From Notoacmeibacter ruber (lineage in GTDB: Bacteria > Pseudomonadota > Alphaproteobacteria > Rhizobiales > Rhizobiaceae): a stretch of 64,000 nucleotides of DNA. The position numbers and the translations under genes were made by a program. Positions within the stretch are counted from its first letter, which is position 1; each line of letters opens with the position of its first letter. Positions 19,422 through 27,999 of this stretch are shown piece after piece. The stretch is from positions 558,001 to 622,000 of the forward strand of contig NZ_RCWN01000001.1 in the NCBI RefSeq assembly GCF_003668555.1, in the 5' to 3' direction. The notes below the pieces were generated by a model, which saw only the letters and a program-made list of their open reading frames with translations, had not been told where the DNA came from and did no database searches.

Positions 19422-20453
19422 ATGGCGAGCGAGGCACCGCCGTTCTGGTGGATAAGAGGCGACGTGCGGGGCTATGCTCTGGCGCCGTTCGGTTGGGTCT
19501 ACGGCGCCGTGGCCGGTTATCGTCAGGACCACGCGCCGCGCCGTCCGGTCGCAGCGCCCGTGCTCTGTGTCGGCAACTTCACCGTCGGCGGCGCCGGCAA
19601 GACGCCGGTCGCCATCGAATTGGCGCGCACTGCTATTTCGCTAGGCTTTAAGCCCGGCATCCTTTCGCGCGGTTATGGCGGCAATCTCGACCGCCCTCGG
19701 CTGGTGGACCCGGACCACGATCTGGCGCGCCATGTCGGCGACGAGCCTCTGCTTCTGGCCCGTGCCGCACCGGTCGCCGTCACGCCGAACCGGCATGCCG
19801 GCGCCAGGATGCTGGCCGATGAGAAGGGCTGCGACCTCCTCATTATGGATGATGGATTTCAGAGCGCCCGGATAGCTATCGATCACGCCTTACTTGTCGT
19901 GGATGCGGGCCATGGCTTCGGCAATGGCCATGTCATTCCGGCGGGGCCACTTCGGGCTCCCCTGTCTATACAGTTACGCCACGCCGACAGCCTTCTCGTA
20001 ATGGGGCAGGGCGATGCGGCGGATCGCGTCATTCGCATAGCAGCGCGGGCGGCATTGCCGATCCACCGGGCGGCCATCCGCCCACGGCAGGAACTGAATC
20101 GCAGTCAGCGCTATCTGGCCTATGCGGGGATTGGCGTACCAGAGAAATTCTTCGACACCCTGAACCGCCTTGGTGCGGACGTAGCCGCAACGCGTTCGTT
20201 CCCCGATCACCATGCATTCAGTGAGGACGAGGCGGTGGATCTCATGGCCGATGCGGCGCGGGACGGACTGACGCTGATCACCACGGAGAAAGATGCGATA
20301 CGGTTGCGCGGTGGCGGAGGCGAACTGCAGCGGCTTTTCGAAAAGAGTGCGGTTCTGCCGATTGAGGCGAAGTTCGACAATCCGACGGCGGCATCACGGA
20401 TCATCGAGGCCACGGTCGAATCCTACAAGCGCCGCCGTCTTGCCAAAGGCTAG
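19422..20453 (+). CDS. lpxK: Tetraacyldisaccharide 4'-kinase
   Basis: LpxK phosphorylates the lipid A disaccharide at the 4' position at the inner membrane. The 343-residue product shows PFGWVYGAV near the N-terminus (membrane-contacting helix), a Walker A motif in VGNFTVGGAGKTP near residue 50, SRGYGG near 83, DDGFQS near 145 and the C-terminal FPDHHAFSEDE segment. A GGGGGG-containing ribosome site precedes the ATG at 19422. It follows waaA in the same operon and its stop overlaps the stop of the convergent DUF2093 gene by 4 bases. Confidence 0.93.
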   Translation: MASEAPPFWWIRGDVRGYALAPFGWVYGAVAGYRQDHAPRRPVAAPVLCVGNFTVGGAGKTPVAIELARTAISLGFKPGILSRGYGGNLDRPRLVDPDHDLARHVGDEPLLLARAAPVAVTPNRHAGARMLADEKGCDLLIMDDGFQSARIAIDHALLVVDAGHGFGNGHVIPAGPLRAPLSIQLRHADSLLVMGQGDAADRVIRIAARAALPIHRAAIRPRQELNRSQRYLAYAGIGVPEKFFDTLNRLGADVAATRSFPDHHAFSEDEAVDLMADAARDGLTLITTEKDAIRLRGGGGELQRLFEKSAVLPIEAKFDNPTAASRIIEATVESYKRRRLAKG

Positions 20454-20692
20454 GCAGAGGGCTTCTGGAGTTTCCGAAGAGAAGGATTGATTTCGATCTC
20501 TCTTTGAAGCGAGACCTGGGCGTCGCGATAGGCCTCCTGCCGGTCGACGCTCCAATATTTCAGCTCTTCCAGCGGAATCGGGTCGCCTGTGACGGCACAA
20601 CGCACGAAACTTCCGTTCTTCTTGATGCGGTAATCGCCATCCAGATATTCGATCTCGGCCTCGCGAGGGCTGACAATGTCGAGATGGTTCAT
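20450..20692 (-). CDS. DUF2093 family protein
   Basis: This small protein (80 residues from the ATG at 20692; a TTG at 20698 would add two) has the family pattern EIEYLDGDYRI, FVRCAVTGDPIPLEELKYWSVDRQEAY. DUF2093 is a short cytoplasmic protein restricted largely to alphaproteobacteria with no assigned function; a single Cys in the RCAVTG turn argues against a simple zinc ribbon. It lies downstream of mutL on the same strand (114-base gap) and converges with lpxK. Confidence 0.82.
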   Translation of the reverse strand: MNHLDIVSPREAEIEYLDGDYRIKKNGSFVRCAVTGDPIPLEELKYWSVDRQEAYRDAQVSLQREIEINPSLRKLQKPSA

Positions 20693-20806
20693 GGCCAATG
20701 GTTTCCCGGCAGGTTCGAATGTGTAGCGCCGTTACTGCCTTGCGCCGCCTTCATGGTCAAGAACAGGCTCCGAAGCGGTCGGCACAGGCATGCAGACCGC
20801 TGGACT

Positions 20807-22660
20807 CTAACGACGTCCGAAGAGCTTTTCGATATCGTCCAGCTTGAGTTCGATATAGGTCGGCCGGCCATGATTGCACGTGCCGGAACCGGGGGTCTGC
20901 TCCATCTGTCGCAGAAGGGCTTCCATCTCTTCCACACGCAGCCGGCGCCCGGACCGTACGGATCCGTGGCAGGCCATGGTTGCCGCAACGTGGTTGAGGC
21001 GTAGCCGCAGCTCTTCGCTGTTTTCATTTTCCGCCAGCTCATCGGCAAGGTCGCGGATCAACGCGCCGGCGTCGATTTCTCCCAGCATGGCGGGCGTCGC
21101 CTGGATCGCAACGGCGCCGGGGCCGAACCGCTCAACGATAAGGCCGAAGCGGGCAAGGTCCTGCGCAACAGCCTCCAGCCGATTGACGTCGTCCATCGGC
21201 AAATCGACCACCTCGGGAATGAGGAGATGCTGGGCGGGAAGAGCACGGCCCTCCATCGCTGTCTTCAGTTTTTCGTAGACGAGGCGCTCATGCGCTGCAT
21301 GCTGGTCGACGAGGATGAGCGAATCCGCCGTTTGCGCCACGATGTAATTTTCGTGAATTTGCGCTCGGGGCGCGCCCAGCGGGTAGTCCGTTTGCGGTGG
21401 ACTGGCGGGCCCCGGCGGCTCTCTGTTTTCGCTGCTCCACCCATTGGAAGGATGCTCTGAAAAGCCGGTGGGGGTGGCCTGCTGCGTCGATGGCGAAACG
21501 AAACCTTCCGGAGCGTAGCTTTGCGCTGATGGTGAGAAGGAAAAACCGCTCTCGGTCGAATGCGGTGAAGCCGTAAGGCCTCTCGCCTGATAGGCCGACG
21601 GGCGAACATCTTCTGCGGGCCGGAAAGCCGCGGCCATGGCGCTGGCGGCGTCAGTGGAGGGGCGGATGCCGGCCTCGGAAAGAGCCTGGCGGATCGCCCC
21701 CACGATAAGACCGGAAATCATTCCGCTATCGCGGAAGCGCACATCGGCTTTTTGCGGATGAACGTTAACGTCCACCAGCGCAGGATCGAGATCGAGAAAC
21801 AGGACGACGGCGGCATGGCGGTCGCGCGGCAGCGCATCGGCATAGGCACCCCGTATCGCGCCCGCCAGTCTCTTGTCGCGTACCGGCCGGCCATTGACCA
21901 TGACGAATTGGTGCTGGGCGTTGCCGCGGCTGTAGGAGGGGACCGAAATGCGGCCGGTCAGCCGAACCCCGTCACGCATCGCATTGATCGGCAGTGAATT
22001 CTCTGCGAAGCCATGGCCGAGTAGGGCGCGCATGCGTTCCGTGGCGGCTTTTTCCGGTGTGCCTTCGCACAGTGGAAGTTCGAGGGATGACCGGTCCGGC
22101 CCGGTCAAGGCGAAACGAACGCCCGGGAAGGCGAGGGCGATGCGGCGTAACTGATCCGTGATGGCCGCGCTCTCCGCGCGCTCGCTCTTCATGAATTTGA
22201 GCCGCGCGGGTGTAGAGAAGAATAGGTCGCGAACCTCGACCACGGTTCCGCGATTGCAGGCGGCAGGGCGCACTGCAGACAATTCTCCGCCCTCAACGGT
22301 GATTTCGGCGCCTTCGCCGGCTTCGGTCGCCGAACGGATCGAAAGGCGTGCCACGGAGCCGATCGAGGGCAGGGCTTCGCCGCGAAAGCCGAGTGAGCGA
22401 ATATCGAAAATATTGTCGCTCAACTTGCTAGTGCAGTGGCGAGCCACCGCCAACGGCAACTGTCCGGGTTCTATTCCGCTGCCATTGTCGCTCACCCGCA
22501 AAAGGGAGAGCCCGCCGCCTGCCGTGGCAATCTCTATTCGCGTCGCTCCGGCGTCGATCGCGTTTTCCACCAGTTCCTTGACGACCGAAGCCGGTCGTTC
22601 GACCACCTCGCCGGCAGCGATGCGGTTGACGATCGTTTCTGGCAATTGGCGGATGGTCAT
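20807..22660 (-). CDS. mutL: DNA mismatch repair protein MutL, endonuclease-motif type
   Basis: The 617-residue protein has the GHKL ATPase core at the N-terminus: [33 protein letters not shown] and the [11 protein letters not shown] region. A variable Pro/Ser-rich linker (about 335-425) leads to the C-terminal dimerisation domain. That domain contains [12 protein letters not shown] at 452, which fits the endonuclease motif DQHAx2Ex4E, and CNHGRP at 595, the partner metal-site motif. E. coli MutL lacks both; their presence implies a nicking MutL of the MutH-independent pathway. queF lies upstream on the same strand (83-base gap). Confidence 0.95.
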   Translation of the reverse strand: MTIRQLPETIVNRIAAGEVVERPASVVKELVENAIDAGATRIEIATAGGGLSLLRVSDNGSGIEPGQLPLAVARHCTSKLSDNIFDIRSLGFRGEALPSIGSVARLSIRSATEAGEGAEITVEGGELSAVRPAACNRGTVVEVRDLFFSTPARLKFMKSERAESAAITDQLRRIALAFPGVRFALTGPDRSSLELPLCEGTPEKAATERMRALLGHGFAENSLPINAMRDGVRLTGRISVPSYSRGNAQHQFVMVNGRPVRDKRLAGAIRGAYADALPRDRHAAVVLFLDLDPALVDVNVHPQKADVRFRDSGMISGLIVGAIRQALSEAGIRPSTDAASAMAAAFRPAEDVRPSAYQARGLTASPHSTESGFSFSPSAQSYAPEGFVSPSTQQATPTGFSEHPSNGWSSENREPPGPASPPQTDYPLGAPRAQIHENYIVAQTADSLILVDQHAAHERLVYEKLKTAMEGRALPAQHLLIPEVVDLPMDDVNRLEAVAQDLARFGLIVERFGPGAVAIQATPAMLGEIDAGALIRDLADELAENENSEELRLRLNHVAATMACHGSVRSGRRLRVEEMEALLRQMEQTPGSGTCNHGRPTYIELKLDDIEKLFGRR

Positions 22661-22743
22661 GACGTCATCCTACGCCAGTCGCGCGATGAAATCGAAAGGC
22701 ATGGCGGTCTATCCACCGCCTTCTGGCGGAAAAGCAGGTGGCG

Positions 22744-23205
22744 CTACCCGCGCCCCCGATAGGGCGGCACGCCCTGATCCGGAATCCACACATCGGCCGG
22801 CAAGGGGCCCGTCTGCCAGAAAACGTCGATGGGGATGCCGCCGCGCGGATACCAGTACCCGCCGATCCGCAGCCACTGGCATTCTGTCGCTTCGGCAATC
22901 CGGCGACCGACCATGCGCGTACAATCTTCGTGAAACGCACCATGATTGCGGAACGATGTGAGAAACATCTTCAGGCTCTTGCTCTCGACGAGCTTCGGTC
23001 CGGGAACGTAGTCGATGACGAGATGCGCGAAATCCGGTTGCCCCGTCATGGGGCAGAGCGAAGTGAATTCGGGGCAGGTAAAACGGACAACGCAGGGCGC
23101 TTCGGACGTTCCCGAATAGGGTACGGTTTCCAGAACGGCTTCGTCCGGGTTTTGCGGCTGATCGGTCTTGCTGCCGAGCAACGTCAGATCGGACGTATCG
23201 GTCAC
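22744..23205 (-). CDS. queF: NADPH-dependent 7-cyano-7-deazaguanine reductase
   Basis: QueF reduces preQ0 to preQ1 in queuosine synthesis. The 153-residue protein is the short, unimodular type, with the catalytic Cys51 in [12 protein letters not shown], Asp58 and the QueF signature ESKSLK at 74-79 (NADPH binding). HEDC near residue 100 carries conserved His and Glu. It starts at GTG with AAGGAG about 7 bases upstream. No preQ1 riboswitch fold was recognised in the roughly 230 bases between it and the divergent TRAP operon. No other que genes are nearby. Confidence 0.94.
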   Translation of the reverse strand: MTDTSDLTLLGSKTDQPQNPDEAVLETVPYSGTSEAPCVVRFTCPEFTSLCPMTGQPDFAHLVIDYVPGPKLVESKSLKMFLTSFRNHGAFHEDCTRMVGRRIAEATECQWLRIGGYWYPRGGIPIDVFWQTGPLPADVWIPDQGVPPYRGRG

Positions 23206-23438
23206 CGTCGACTCCTTCCTTGAGATATCTGAGACGTCACGATCTAAAGGTTGGCGACGCGCCCTTCAACCGCTTGAGACAGGGAGATCGCAAGAAGTCC
23301 GTTTACATGACCGGCTGGTCGGTCTTTAATACGGAAGAGGTTCAGGACCTGATCGCTGTGGATATGTCAAAATGTCCGGGGCATCACGGGGTCGGGCGGT
23401 AGTATGGCCTAGCCATGCGAACCGGGAGGGAGCAAATT

Positions 23439-24533
23439 ATGCCGAACACCGTGCTGCGCCATATGGTAGCGGCCCTATGGGTCGGGGCTGTCGCCGCCTT
23501 TGCGGCCCCCGCAAGTTCTTCCGCTCAGGAGGTCACGCTCCGCATGGAGCATTTCCTGCCAGCGCAGGCCAATGTGCCAAAGCTGATACTGGAGCCCTGG
23601 GCGAAGGCCGTGGAAGAGGAATCGTCTGGCCGCATCGCCATCGAGATCTACCCGTCCATGCAGTTGGGCGGCACGCCACCGGAGCTGATCAACCAGACGC
23701 GCGACGGTGTCATCGATATCAGCTGGTATGTGGTTGGCTACAAACCCGGCCTCTTCCCGCGCACAGAAGTGTTCGAGCAGCCCTTCATCATGAAGAATGC
23801 TGAGGCGACTTCACGCGCGTTCTGGCGGCTCTTCGAAAAGGAAATGCGCGACACCGAATTCAAAGATTTCAAGGTTCTCGCGACATGGGTGCATGGACCC
23901 GGGCTTTTTCATACCGACGAGCCGATCCAAAGCGTCGAAGATCTTAACGGCATGAAAATTCGTGGCGGCTCGCGTTCGGTCAACGCGCTGCTGACCGAGC
24001 TGGGAGCCGAACCTGTCGGTATGCCGGCCCCCTCCGTTCCAGAGGCTCTGTCGAAAGGCGTCATCGATGGCGCCGCCGTTCCATGGGATGTCGTTCCCTC
24101 TATCAAGGTCGCCGAACTCATCGGCAATCACACCGAGTTCGGCACGCCTGCTTTGTATACGCTCACCTTCGTTCTGGTGATGAACAAGGACCGGTATGAA
24201 AGCCTTCCCGATGATCTGAAAGACGTCATCGACGCAAATTCAGGCATTGAATTGTCGGGCTTTGCCGGGCGGACCCAGGCCGCGTCTGATGCGCCAGCCC
24301 GTCAGGCGGCCAAAGAACGCGGCAACACCGTCACCGTGCTGGAGGGCGAAGCGCTGCAAGGCTTCAAAGACGCCGCTGAGCCGGTCATAGACGCCTGGGT
24401 CGCCGATATCGATTCAAAGGGTCTCGATGGGGCCGCGTTGCTGGATGAGGCCGAGACGTTGATCGATGAAGAAAACGAATGGCTGGAGGCCGGCAATGTT
24501 TCGTCCGGGCCGCTTGAGTCTACCGCAGATTGA
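23439..24533 (+). CDS. dctP: TRAP transporter solute-binding protein (DctP family)
   Basis: The start at 23439 has GGGAGGGAG 6 bases upstream. A signal peptide (residues 1 to about 30, ending ASSSAQE) exports this 364-residue protein to the periplasm, where it would bind an organic acid. Typical DctP features are LRMEHFLPAQANVPK at the mature N-terminus, GGTPPELINQTRDGVIDISW near 80 and the LNGMKIRGGSR substrate region, with Arg as the likely carboxylate contact. The ligand cannot be named. The membrane subunits follow downstream and no regulator gene is adjacent. Confidence 0.92.
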   Translation: MPNTVLRHMVAALWVGAVAAFAAPASSSAQEVTLRMEHFLPAQANVPKLILEPWAKAVEEESSGRIAIEIYPSMQLGGTPPELINQTRDGVIDISWYVVGYKPGLFPRTEVFEQPFIMKNAEATSRAFWRLFEKEMRDTEFKDFKVLATWVHGPGLFHTDEPIQSVEDLNGMKIRGGSRSVNALLTELGAEPVGMPAPSVPEALSKGVIDGAAVPWDVVPSIKVAELIGNHTEFGTPALYTLTFVLVMNKDRYESLPDDLKDVIDANSGIELSGFAGRTQAASDAPARQAAKERGNTVTVLEGEALQGFKDAAEPVIDAWVADIDSKGLDGAALLDEAETLIDEENEWLEAGNVSSGPLESTAD

Positions 24534-24573
24534 AGGCTCTGCCTGCCGATCGAAATCCGCAAGGAGCAGCTCA

Positions 24574-24648
24574 TTGATAACGACGATGACGAATAGGCCG
24601 CGAGGGACGATCTTCGTCCGGCCTTGTTGGGGAGAGGGCGCTTCGTGA
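24574..24648 (+). CDS. Candidate 24-residue small ORF coupled to dctQ
   Basis: In the gap between dctP and dctQ, an AAGGAG (24561-24566) stands 7 bases before a TTG that opens a 24-codon frame. Its TGA overlaps the dctQ GTG start (GTGA at 24645-24648). The peptide would be Thr/Arg-rich at first and end in CWGEGAS; it has no hydrophobic segment. It could be a coupling ORF that loads ribosomes onto dctQ, or the AAGGAG may be incidental. Confidence 0.3.
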   Translation: MITTMTNRPRGTIFVRPCWGEGAS

Positions 24649-25163
24649 CCAGATGGGTGGAATGGCTCGCGCGGATAGCTGCGATGGCTGGCGGCATCGT
24701 GCTCGTGCTTCTGACGATCATGACCTGCGTGAGCATTATCGGGCGGGCAGGAATTGAATATGGTTTGAGGCCCGTGAAAGGCGACTTCGAACTGATAGAG
24801 GCCGGCGTCGCCTTCTCGATCTTCGCCTTCCTGCCGTGGTGCCAGCTGAGGCGGGCTCACGCGACCGTGGACCTATTCACCTCCGGTCTGCCGCCGCGCG
24901 TCAACCGCTTCATCGACCTTCTGAGCGAGATCGTCATGACGGTCGCGCTGCTGATCATTACCTGGCGTCTCTATCACGGCATGATGGACAAGTTGGGCTA
25001 TCACGAGACCACCTTCATTCTTCAGTTTCCGGTCTGGTGGGGATATGCGGCAGCGTTCATCCCTGCTGTCATCTCTTGCATCATCTCCGTCTACATGGTG
25101 GGTGTTCGCATCGGCGAACTGTCGAACAAAAAGCCGGTCGAGACCGGGGGGACCATCCATTGA
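24645..25163 (+). CDS. dctQ: TRAP transporter small permease (DctQ family)
   Basis: The GTG at 24645 has GGAGAGGG 6 bases upstream; it gives a 172-residue protein with four hydrophobic segments (roughly 12-33, 52-70, 90-112 and 134-156), the normal DctQ topology. FLPWCQLRRAHATVDLF after the second helix is a typical DctQ signature. It links the binding protein to the large permease in the inner membrane. Its stop overlaps the dctM TTG start. Confidence 0.88.
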   Translation: MTRWVEWLARIAAMAGGIVLVLLTIMTCVSIIGRAGIEYGLRPVKGDFELIEAGVAFSIFAFLPWCQLRRAHATVDLFTSGLPPRVNRFIDLLSEIVMTVALLIITWRLYHGMMDKLGYHETTFILQFPVWWGYAAAFIPAVISCIISVYMVGVRIGELSNKKPVETGGTIH

Positions 25164-26482
25164 CCAATCTCGAACTTGGCCTCTGGTCGTTTCCGGTTCT
25201 TCTGCTTCTCATCTTCCTGAGAATGCCTATCGGTCTCGCCATGCTCGTCGTCGGTTTTTGTGGATCGTGGATTGTCGGCGGTTCGACGATGATGATCATG
25301 GCCAAGCTCAAAAGCGAGACCTACACGACCTTCTCATCCTATTCCCTGTCGATCGTGCCGCTGTTTCTGCTGATGGGACAATTCGCGACGCTTGGCGGCA
25401 TGAGCCAAAGCCTCTTCAAGGCCGCCGAAGTGTGGCTCGGTCACCGTAAGGGGGGCGTCGCGATGGCAGCGGTCGGTGCTTGCGCGGGTTTCGGTGCGAT
25501 CTGCGGCTCGTCGCTGGCGACGGCCGCAACGATGGGGCAGGTGGCCCTGCCGGAACTGCGTCGATACGGCTATAGCGGCGCGCTTGCTTCCGGCACCTTG
25601 GCGGCGGGCGGCACGCTGGGCATTCTGATACCGCCCTCGGTCATTCTGGTGATCTACGCCATCCTGACCGAGCAGAATATCGCCAAGCTGTTCGTGGCCG
25701 CCTTTGTGCCGGGCATATTGGCTGCCATCGGCTACATGATCACCATCTCGATCTATGTGCGCCTGAAGCCCGACAGCGCCGGCATACGCGAGCGGGTCTC
25801 CTATCGCGAACGCTTTCTGGTGTTGAGTGAAGTCTGGCCGGTATTGCTCATCTTCCTGCTCGTGGTGGGCGGTATCTATGGCGGCTGGTTCACGCCGACC
25901 GAAGGCGCAGCGGTCGGCGCCGCGGGCACGGGGCTCGTCGCGCTTTTCAATGGCGGAATGACGTGGCGCAGTTTTTCCGAGAGCATTCTGGCGACGGCGT
26001 CCGCCACGGCCATGATCTTCCTGATCGTTCTCGGCGCCGGAATCTATAACGGTTTTCTGGCACTGACACAGGTGCCGCAGGAGGCCGCCGCGTGGGTGAC
26101 CGATCAGGGTTTCGCGCCCATGGCGGTCCTCATCATCATTCTGGTCTTCTACCTCTTGATGGGCTGCGTCATGGATTCGCTCTCCATGATCCTGCTCACC
26201 ATTCCGATTTTTTATCCGATCGTGATCCAGCTCGATTTCGGCATGAGCGTCGAGGACTTCTCGATCTGGTTCGGAATCCTCGCCTTGATCGTCGTGGAGG
26301 TCGGTCTCATCACGCCGCCGGTCGGGATGAACCTCTTCATCATCAATTCGATGGCGAAAACGAGCATTCCGATCCGTGAGACATTCGTCGGCGTTCTGCC
26401 CTTCGTTGCCTCGGACCTCATTCGCGTTGTGATTCTCGTGCTGTTCCCGGTTCTGACGCTCGGTCTATTGCGGGTTTTCTGA
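25160..26482 (+). CDS. dctM: TRAP transporter large permease (DctM family)
   Basis: The TTG at 25160 overlaps the dctQ stop (TTGA), giving the usual 440 residues; a frame extending upstream to 24836 lies within dctQ and is a shadow. The protein has about 12 hydrophobic segments and the DctM signatures PLFLLMGQFA, GAICGSSLATAATMGQVALPE and GTLGILIPPSVILVIY, plus the Na+-site GCVMDSLSMILLTIPIFYPI and the C-terminal GLITPPVGMNLF. It performs Na+-coupled uptake with DctPQ. A terminator follows 21 bases downstream. Confidence 0.93.
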   Translation: MTNLELGLWSFPVLLLLIFLRMPIGLAMLVVGFCGSWIVGGSTMMIMAKLKSETYTTFSSYSLSIVPLFLLMGQFATLGGMSQSLFKAAEVWLGHRKGGVAMAAVGACAGFGAICGSSLATAATMGQVALPELRRYGYSGALASGTLAAGGTLGILIPPSVILVIYAILTEQNIAKLFVAAFVPGILAAIGYMITISIYVRLKPDSAGIRERVSYRERFLVLSEVWPVLLIFLLVVGGIYGGWFTPTEGAAVGAAGTGLVALFNGGMTWRSFSESILATASATAMIFLIVLGAGIYNGFLALTQVPQEAAAWVTDQGFAPMAVLIIILVFYLLMGCVMDSLSMILLTIPIFYPIVIQLDFGMSVEDFSIWFGILALIVVEVGLITPPVGMNLFIINSMAKTSIPIRETFVGVLPFVASDLIRVVILVLFPVLTLGLLRVF

Positions 26483-26503
26483 ACGCGTATCGTTCCTTAC
26501 AGC

Positions 26504-26535
26504 AAAAAGCCGCGTCGGTTTTGACGCGGCCTTTT
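26504..26535. terminator. Bidirectional Rho-independent terminator
   Basis: A perfect 8-bp stem GCCGCGTC / GACGCGGC (26509-26516 and 26523-26530) with a 6-base loop is flanked by five A on the left and four T on the right. It can therefore stop transcription from dctM on the plus strand and from the sulfur operon on the minus strand. Confidence 0.85.
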
Positions 26536-26560
26536 AATCTATGCCCAGGCTTGAGCCGGT

Positions 26561-26896
26561 TCAGTAGCCGGCCTGTTTTGTCAGTGCATAGAGGTTGGTG
26601 CAGCGGGCACCGGAACGGCAATACGCAAGGACGGGCTTCGGCAGAAGTTTGAGCGCTTCGCCCATATCGGTCACATTGTCGCCGGTGATCGCTCCCGACG
26701 TGACGGGGATATAGCGAAATTCCAGCCCTGCTTTCAGGGCCGCGCTCTGAACGGTCTCATGAGAGACGGCTCCGGCTTCGCTGTCGGGACGATTACACAC
26801 CACCGCCTTGAAACCCTCCTCGACAATGGCGGGAATGTCATCGGAGGTGATCTGGCCGATGACGGCCAGATCGTCGGTGAGATAGCGCAAATCCAT
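26561..26896 (-). CDS. TIGR01244/DUF442-family sulfurtransferase or phosphatase-like protein
   Basis: This 111-residue protein has the dual-specificity-phosphatase/rhodanese-like fold typical of DUF442, with the active loop CRSGARC (Cys93, Arg99) and CNRPDSEAG near residue 34. Similar domains are fused to persulfide dioxygenase in the BLH protein of bigR operons and transfer sulfane sulfur. It is the last gene of a minus-strand group with two YeeE/YedE transporter genes, supporting a role in sulfide or persulfide handling. Those transporter genes are frameshifted here while this one is intact. Confidence 0.85.
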   Translation of the reverse strand: MDLRYLTDDLAVIGQITSDDIPAIVEEGFKAVVCNRPDSEAGAVSHETVQSAALKAGLEFRYIPVTSGAITGDNVTDMGEALKLLPKPVLAYCRSGARCTNLYALTKQAGY

Positions 26897-26967
26897 GAAT
26901 CAGGGGTCCTTGCAGACTGCTAGAGAGACTGCGATTCTGTCGCCTTAATCGCCGCGCTGCAAGACCC

Positions 26968-27407
26968 TTAGACCACGCTGGAGCGGAAAAGAGGCAGAAG
27001 AATCCGCCACGCGAAAAGGCCGCCGGCCAGTAGCGAGATGACAAAAGTACCGACCGGTACCGCATTGACCAGGAGCGCGACGGGTGCCGCCCCGGGCAGA
27101 AGCCGACAATTCCCCATCCGATGCCGAATATGGCTGCGCCCGAGAGCAGTCTGCCATCGATTTGTTTCGCCTCCGGGAGGTGGAAGCTCGTGTCCAGCAA
27201 AGGATGCGACCAGCGGCTGAAAACCAGACGATAGCCGATGAAGGTGGTCGCGACGGCGCCTGCCATGACGAAGACGAGGGAAGCGTCCCAATGACCAGTC
27301 ACGTCGAAAAAACCAATGACTTTTGCCGGGTTGATCATGCCCGATAGCGAGATGCCGAGCCCGAAAAGAAGACCGGCCGCCGCACCTGCCAGAAGCTGCC
27401 GTGTCAT
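26968..27407 (-). pseudogene. YeeE/YedE-family sulfur transporter, C-terminal half (frameshifted)
   Basis: The ATG at 27407 overlaps the stop of the upstream half-gene (ATGA). The first frame reads through three hydrophobic segments (GLLFGLGISLSGMINPAKVIGFFD, a YeeE hallmark) to GWGIVGFCPG and then loses homology. The rest, AAPVALLVNAVPVGTFVISLLAGGLFAW, is found in another frame ending at 26968. Adding one G to the run of four at 27090-27093 restores a single 146-residue protein. Intact members are inner-membrane channels for thiosulfate or other sulfur compounds. The lesion may be a homopolymer sequencing error or real decay. Confidence 0.8.
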
Positions 27408-27852
27408 GCCGCCACCCCGCTGAACAGGCGGATGGCGAGAACGGTAAGGATAGCGAAGGCGAGGAAGGTGATTGTGGCGACCATGGAGCGTACCGACAGC
27501 CGTGCCGTGCCGTGCCGCATACCCCGTGGCCCGATGTGCAGCCGCTGGCCAGTGTGCTGCCGATGCCGACAAGAATGCCTCCGACGACCAGAAGGGATGT
27601 CGGAGCGGCCACCTGAACCGCAACGATGCCGCCCGCGCCGACCAGAACAAGAGGTGCCGCGACAGCTGCCCCAAGAAAAGCGAACTTCCAAGGCTGAGAA
27701 AGCCATTCAGCAGGCCGGGTCAAAACAGAGAGAATGCTGGTCATCCCGGCAATCCGTCCATTCAAAGCCATCAAGAGCACGGCCGAGAGACCGATGAGGA
27801 TGCCGCCGGCCAGGGATCTCCAGGGCGTGAATTCGGTCGGTATGAAATCCAT
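27404..27852 (-). pseudogene. YeeE/YedE-family sulfur transporter, N-terminal half (frameshifted by 5-bp repeat)
   Basis: From the ATG at 27852 the frame shows GGILIGLSAVLLMALNGRIAGMTSI and GSTLASGCTSGHGVCGTAR, clear YeeE signatures with the conserved Cys residues, then runs out of homology. The continuation LSVRSMVATITFLAFAILTVLAIR is in another frame that ends at 27404. The break is at three tandem copies of a 5-bp unit (GTGCC on the plus strand, 27502-27516); with two copies the frame is intact and the protein is 147 residues. It could be a slip-strand switch, a mutation or an assembly artefact. Transcription probably starts at the A/T-rich promoter just upstream. Confidence 0.82.
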
Positions 27853-27874
27853 GGCGAAACCCGATAAGTCGAGG

Positions 27875-27924
27875 ATAAAAATATATATAAAAAATAATAT
27901 ATGTAAGCACTGTCCAAACGACAA
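27875..27924 (-). promoter_or_regulatory. Promoter with all-A/T palindromic element of the sulfur operon (BigR-box-like)
   Basis: On the minus strand a -35 TTGTCG (27919-27924) and a -10 TATATT (27896-27901) are separated by 17 bases. The -10 lies within 28 consecutive A/T bases (27875-27902) that form an imperfect inverted repeat of ATATAT arms around a T-run. In this GC-rich DNA that is exceptional. BigR, the ArsR-type persulfide sensor of bigR operons, binds an A/T-rich palindrome over the -10, so this is a plausible BigR site; no bigR gene is in the window. Confidence 0.55.
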
Positions 27925-27947
27925 GGCACTTGTTGGTCGCCGCAACG

Positions 27948-27974
27948 AAAAAGGCGCAGTCTGAGCTGCGCCTT
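27948..27974 (-). terminator. Rho-independent terminator of the beta-oxidation operon
   Basis: A perfect 9-bp stem AAGGCGCAG / CTGCGCCTT with a 6-base loop is followed, on the minus strand, by a T-run (plus-strand A residues from 27948). It lies 25 bases after the last acyl-CoA dehydrogenase gene. Confidence 0.82.
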
Positions 27975-27999
27975 CTGGAAACCGGTTCATGTCGACCGA

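Noticed and set aside
23206..23438. PreQ1 riboswitch in front of queF
   Set aside because: No preQ1-I type hairpin with A-rich tail was recognised; only a normal ribosome site precedes the GTG.
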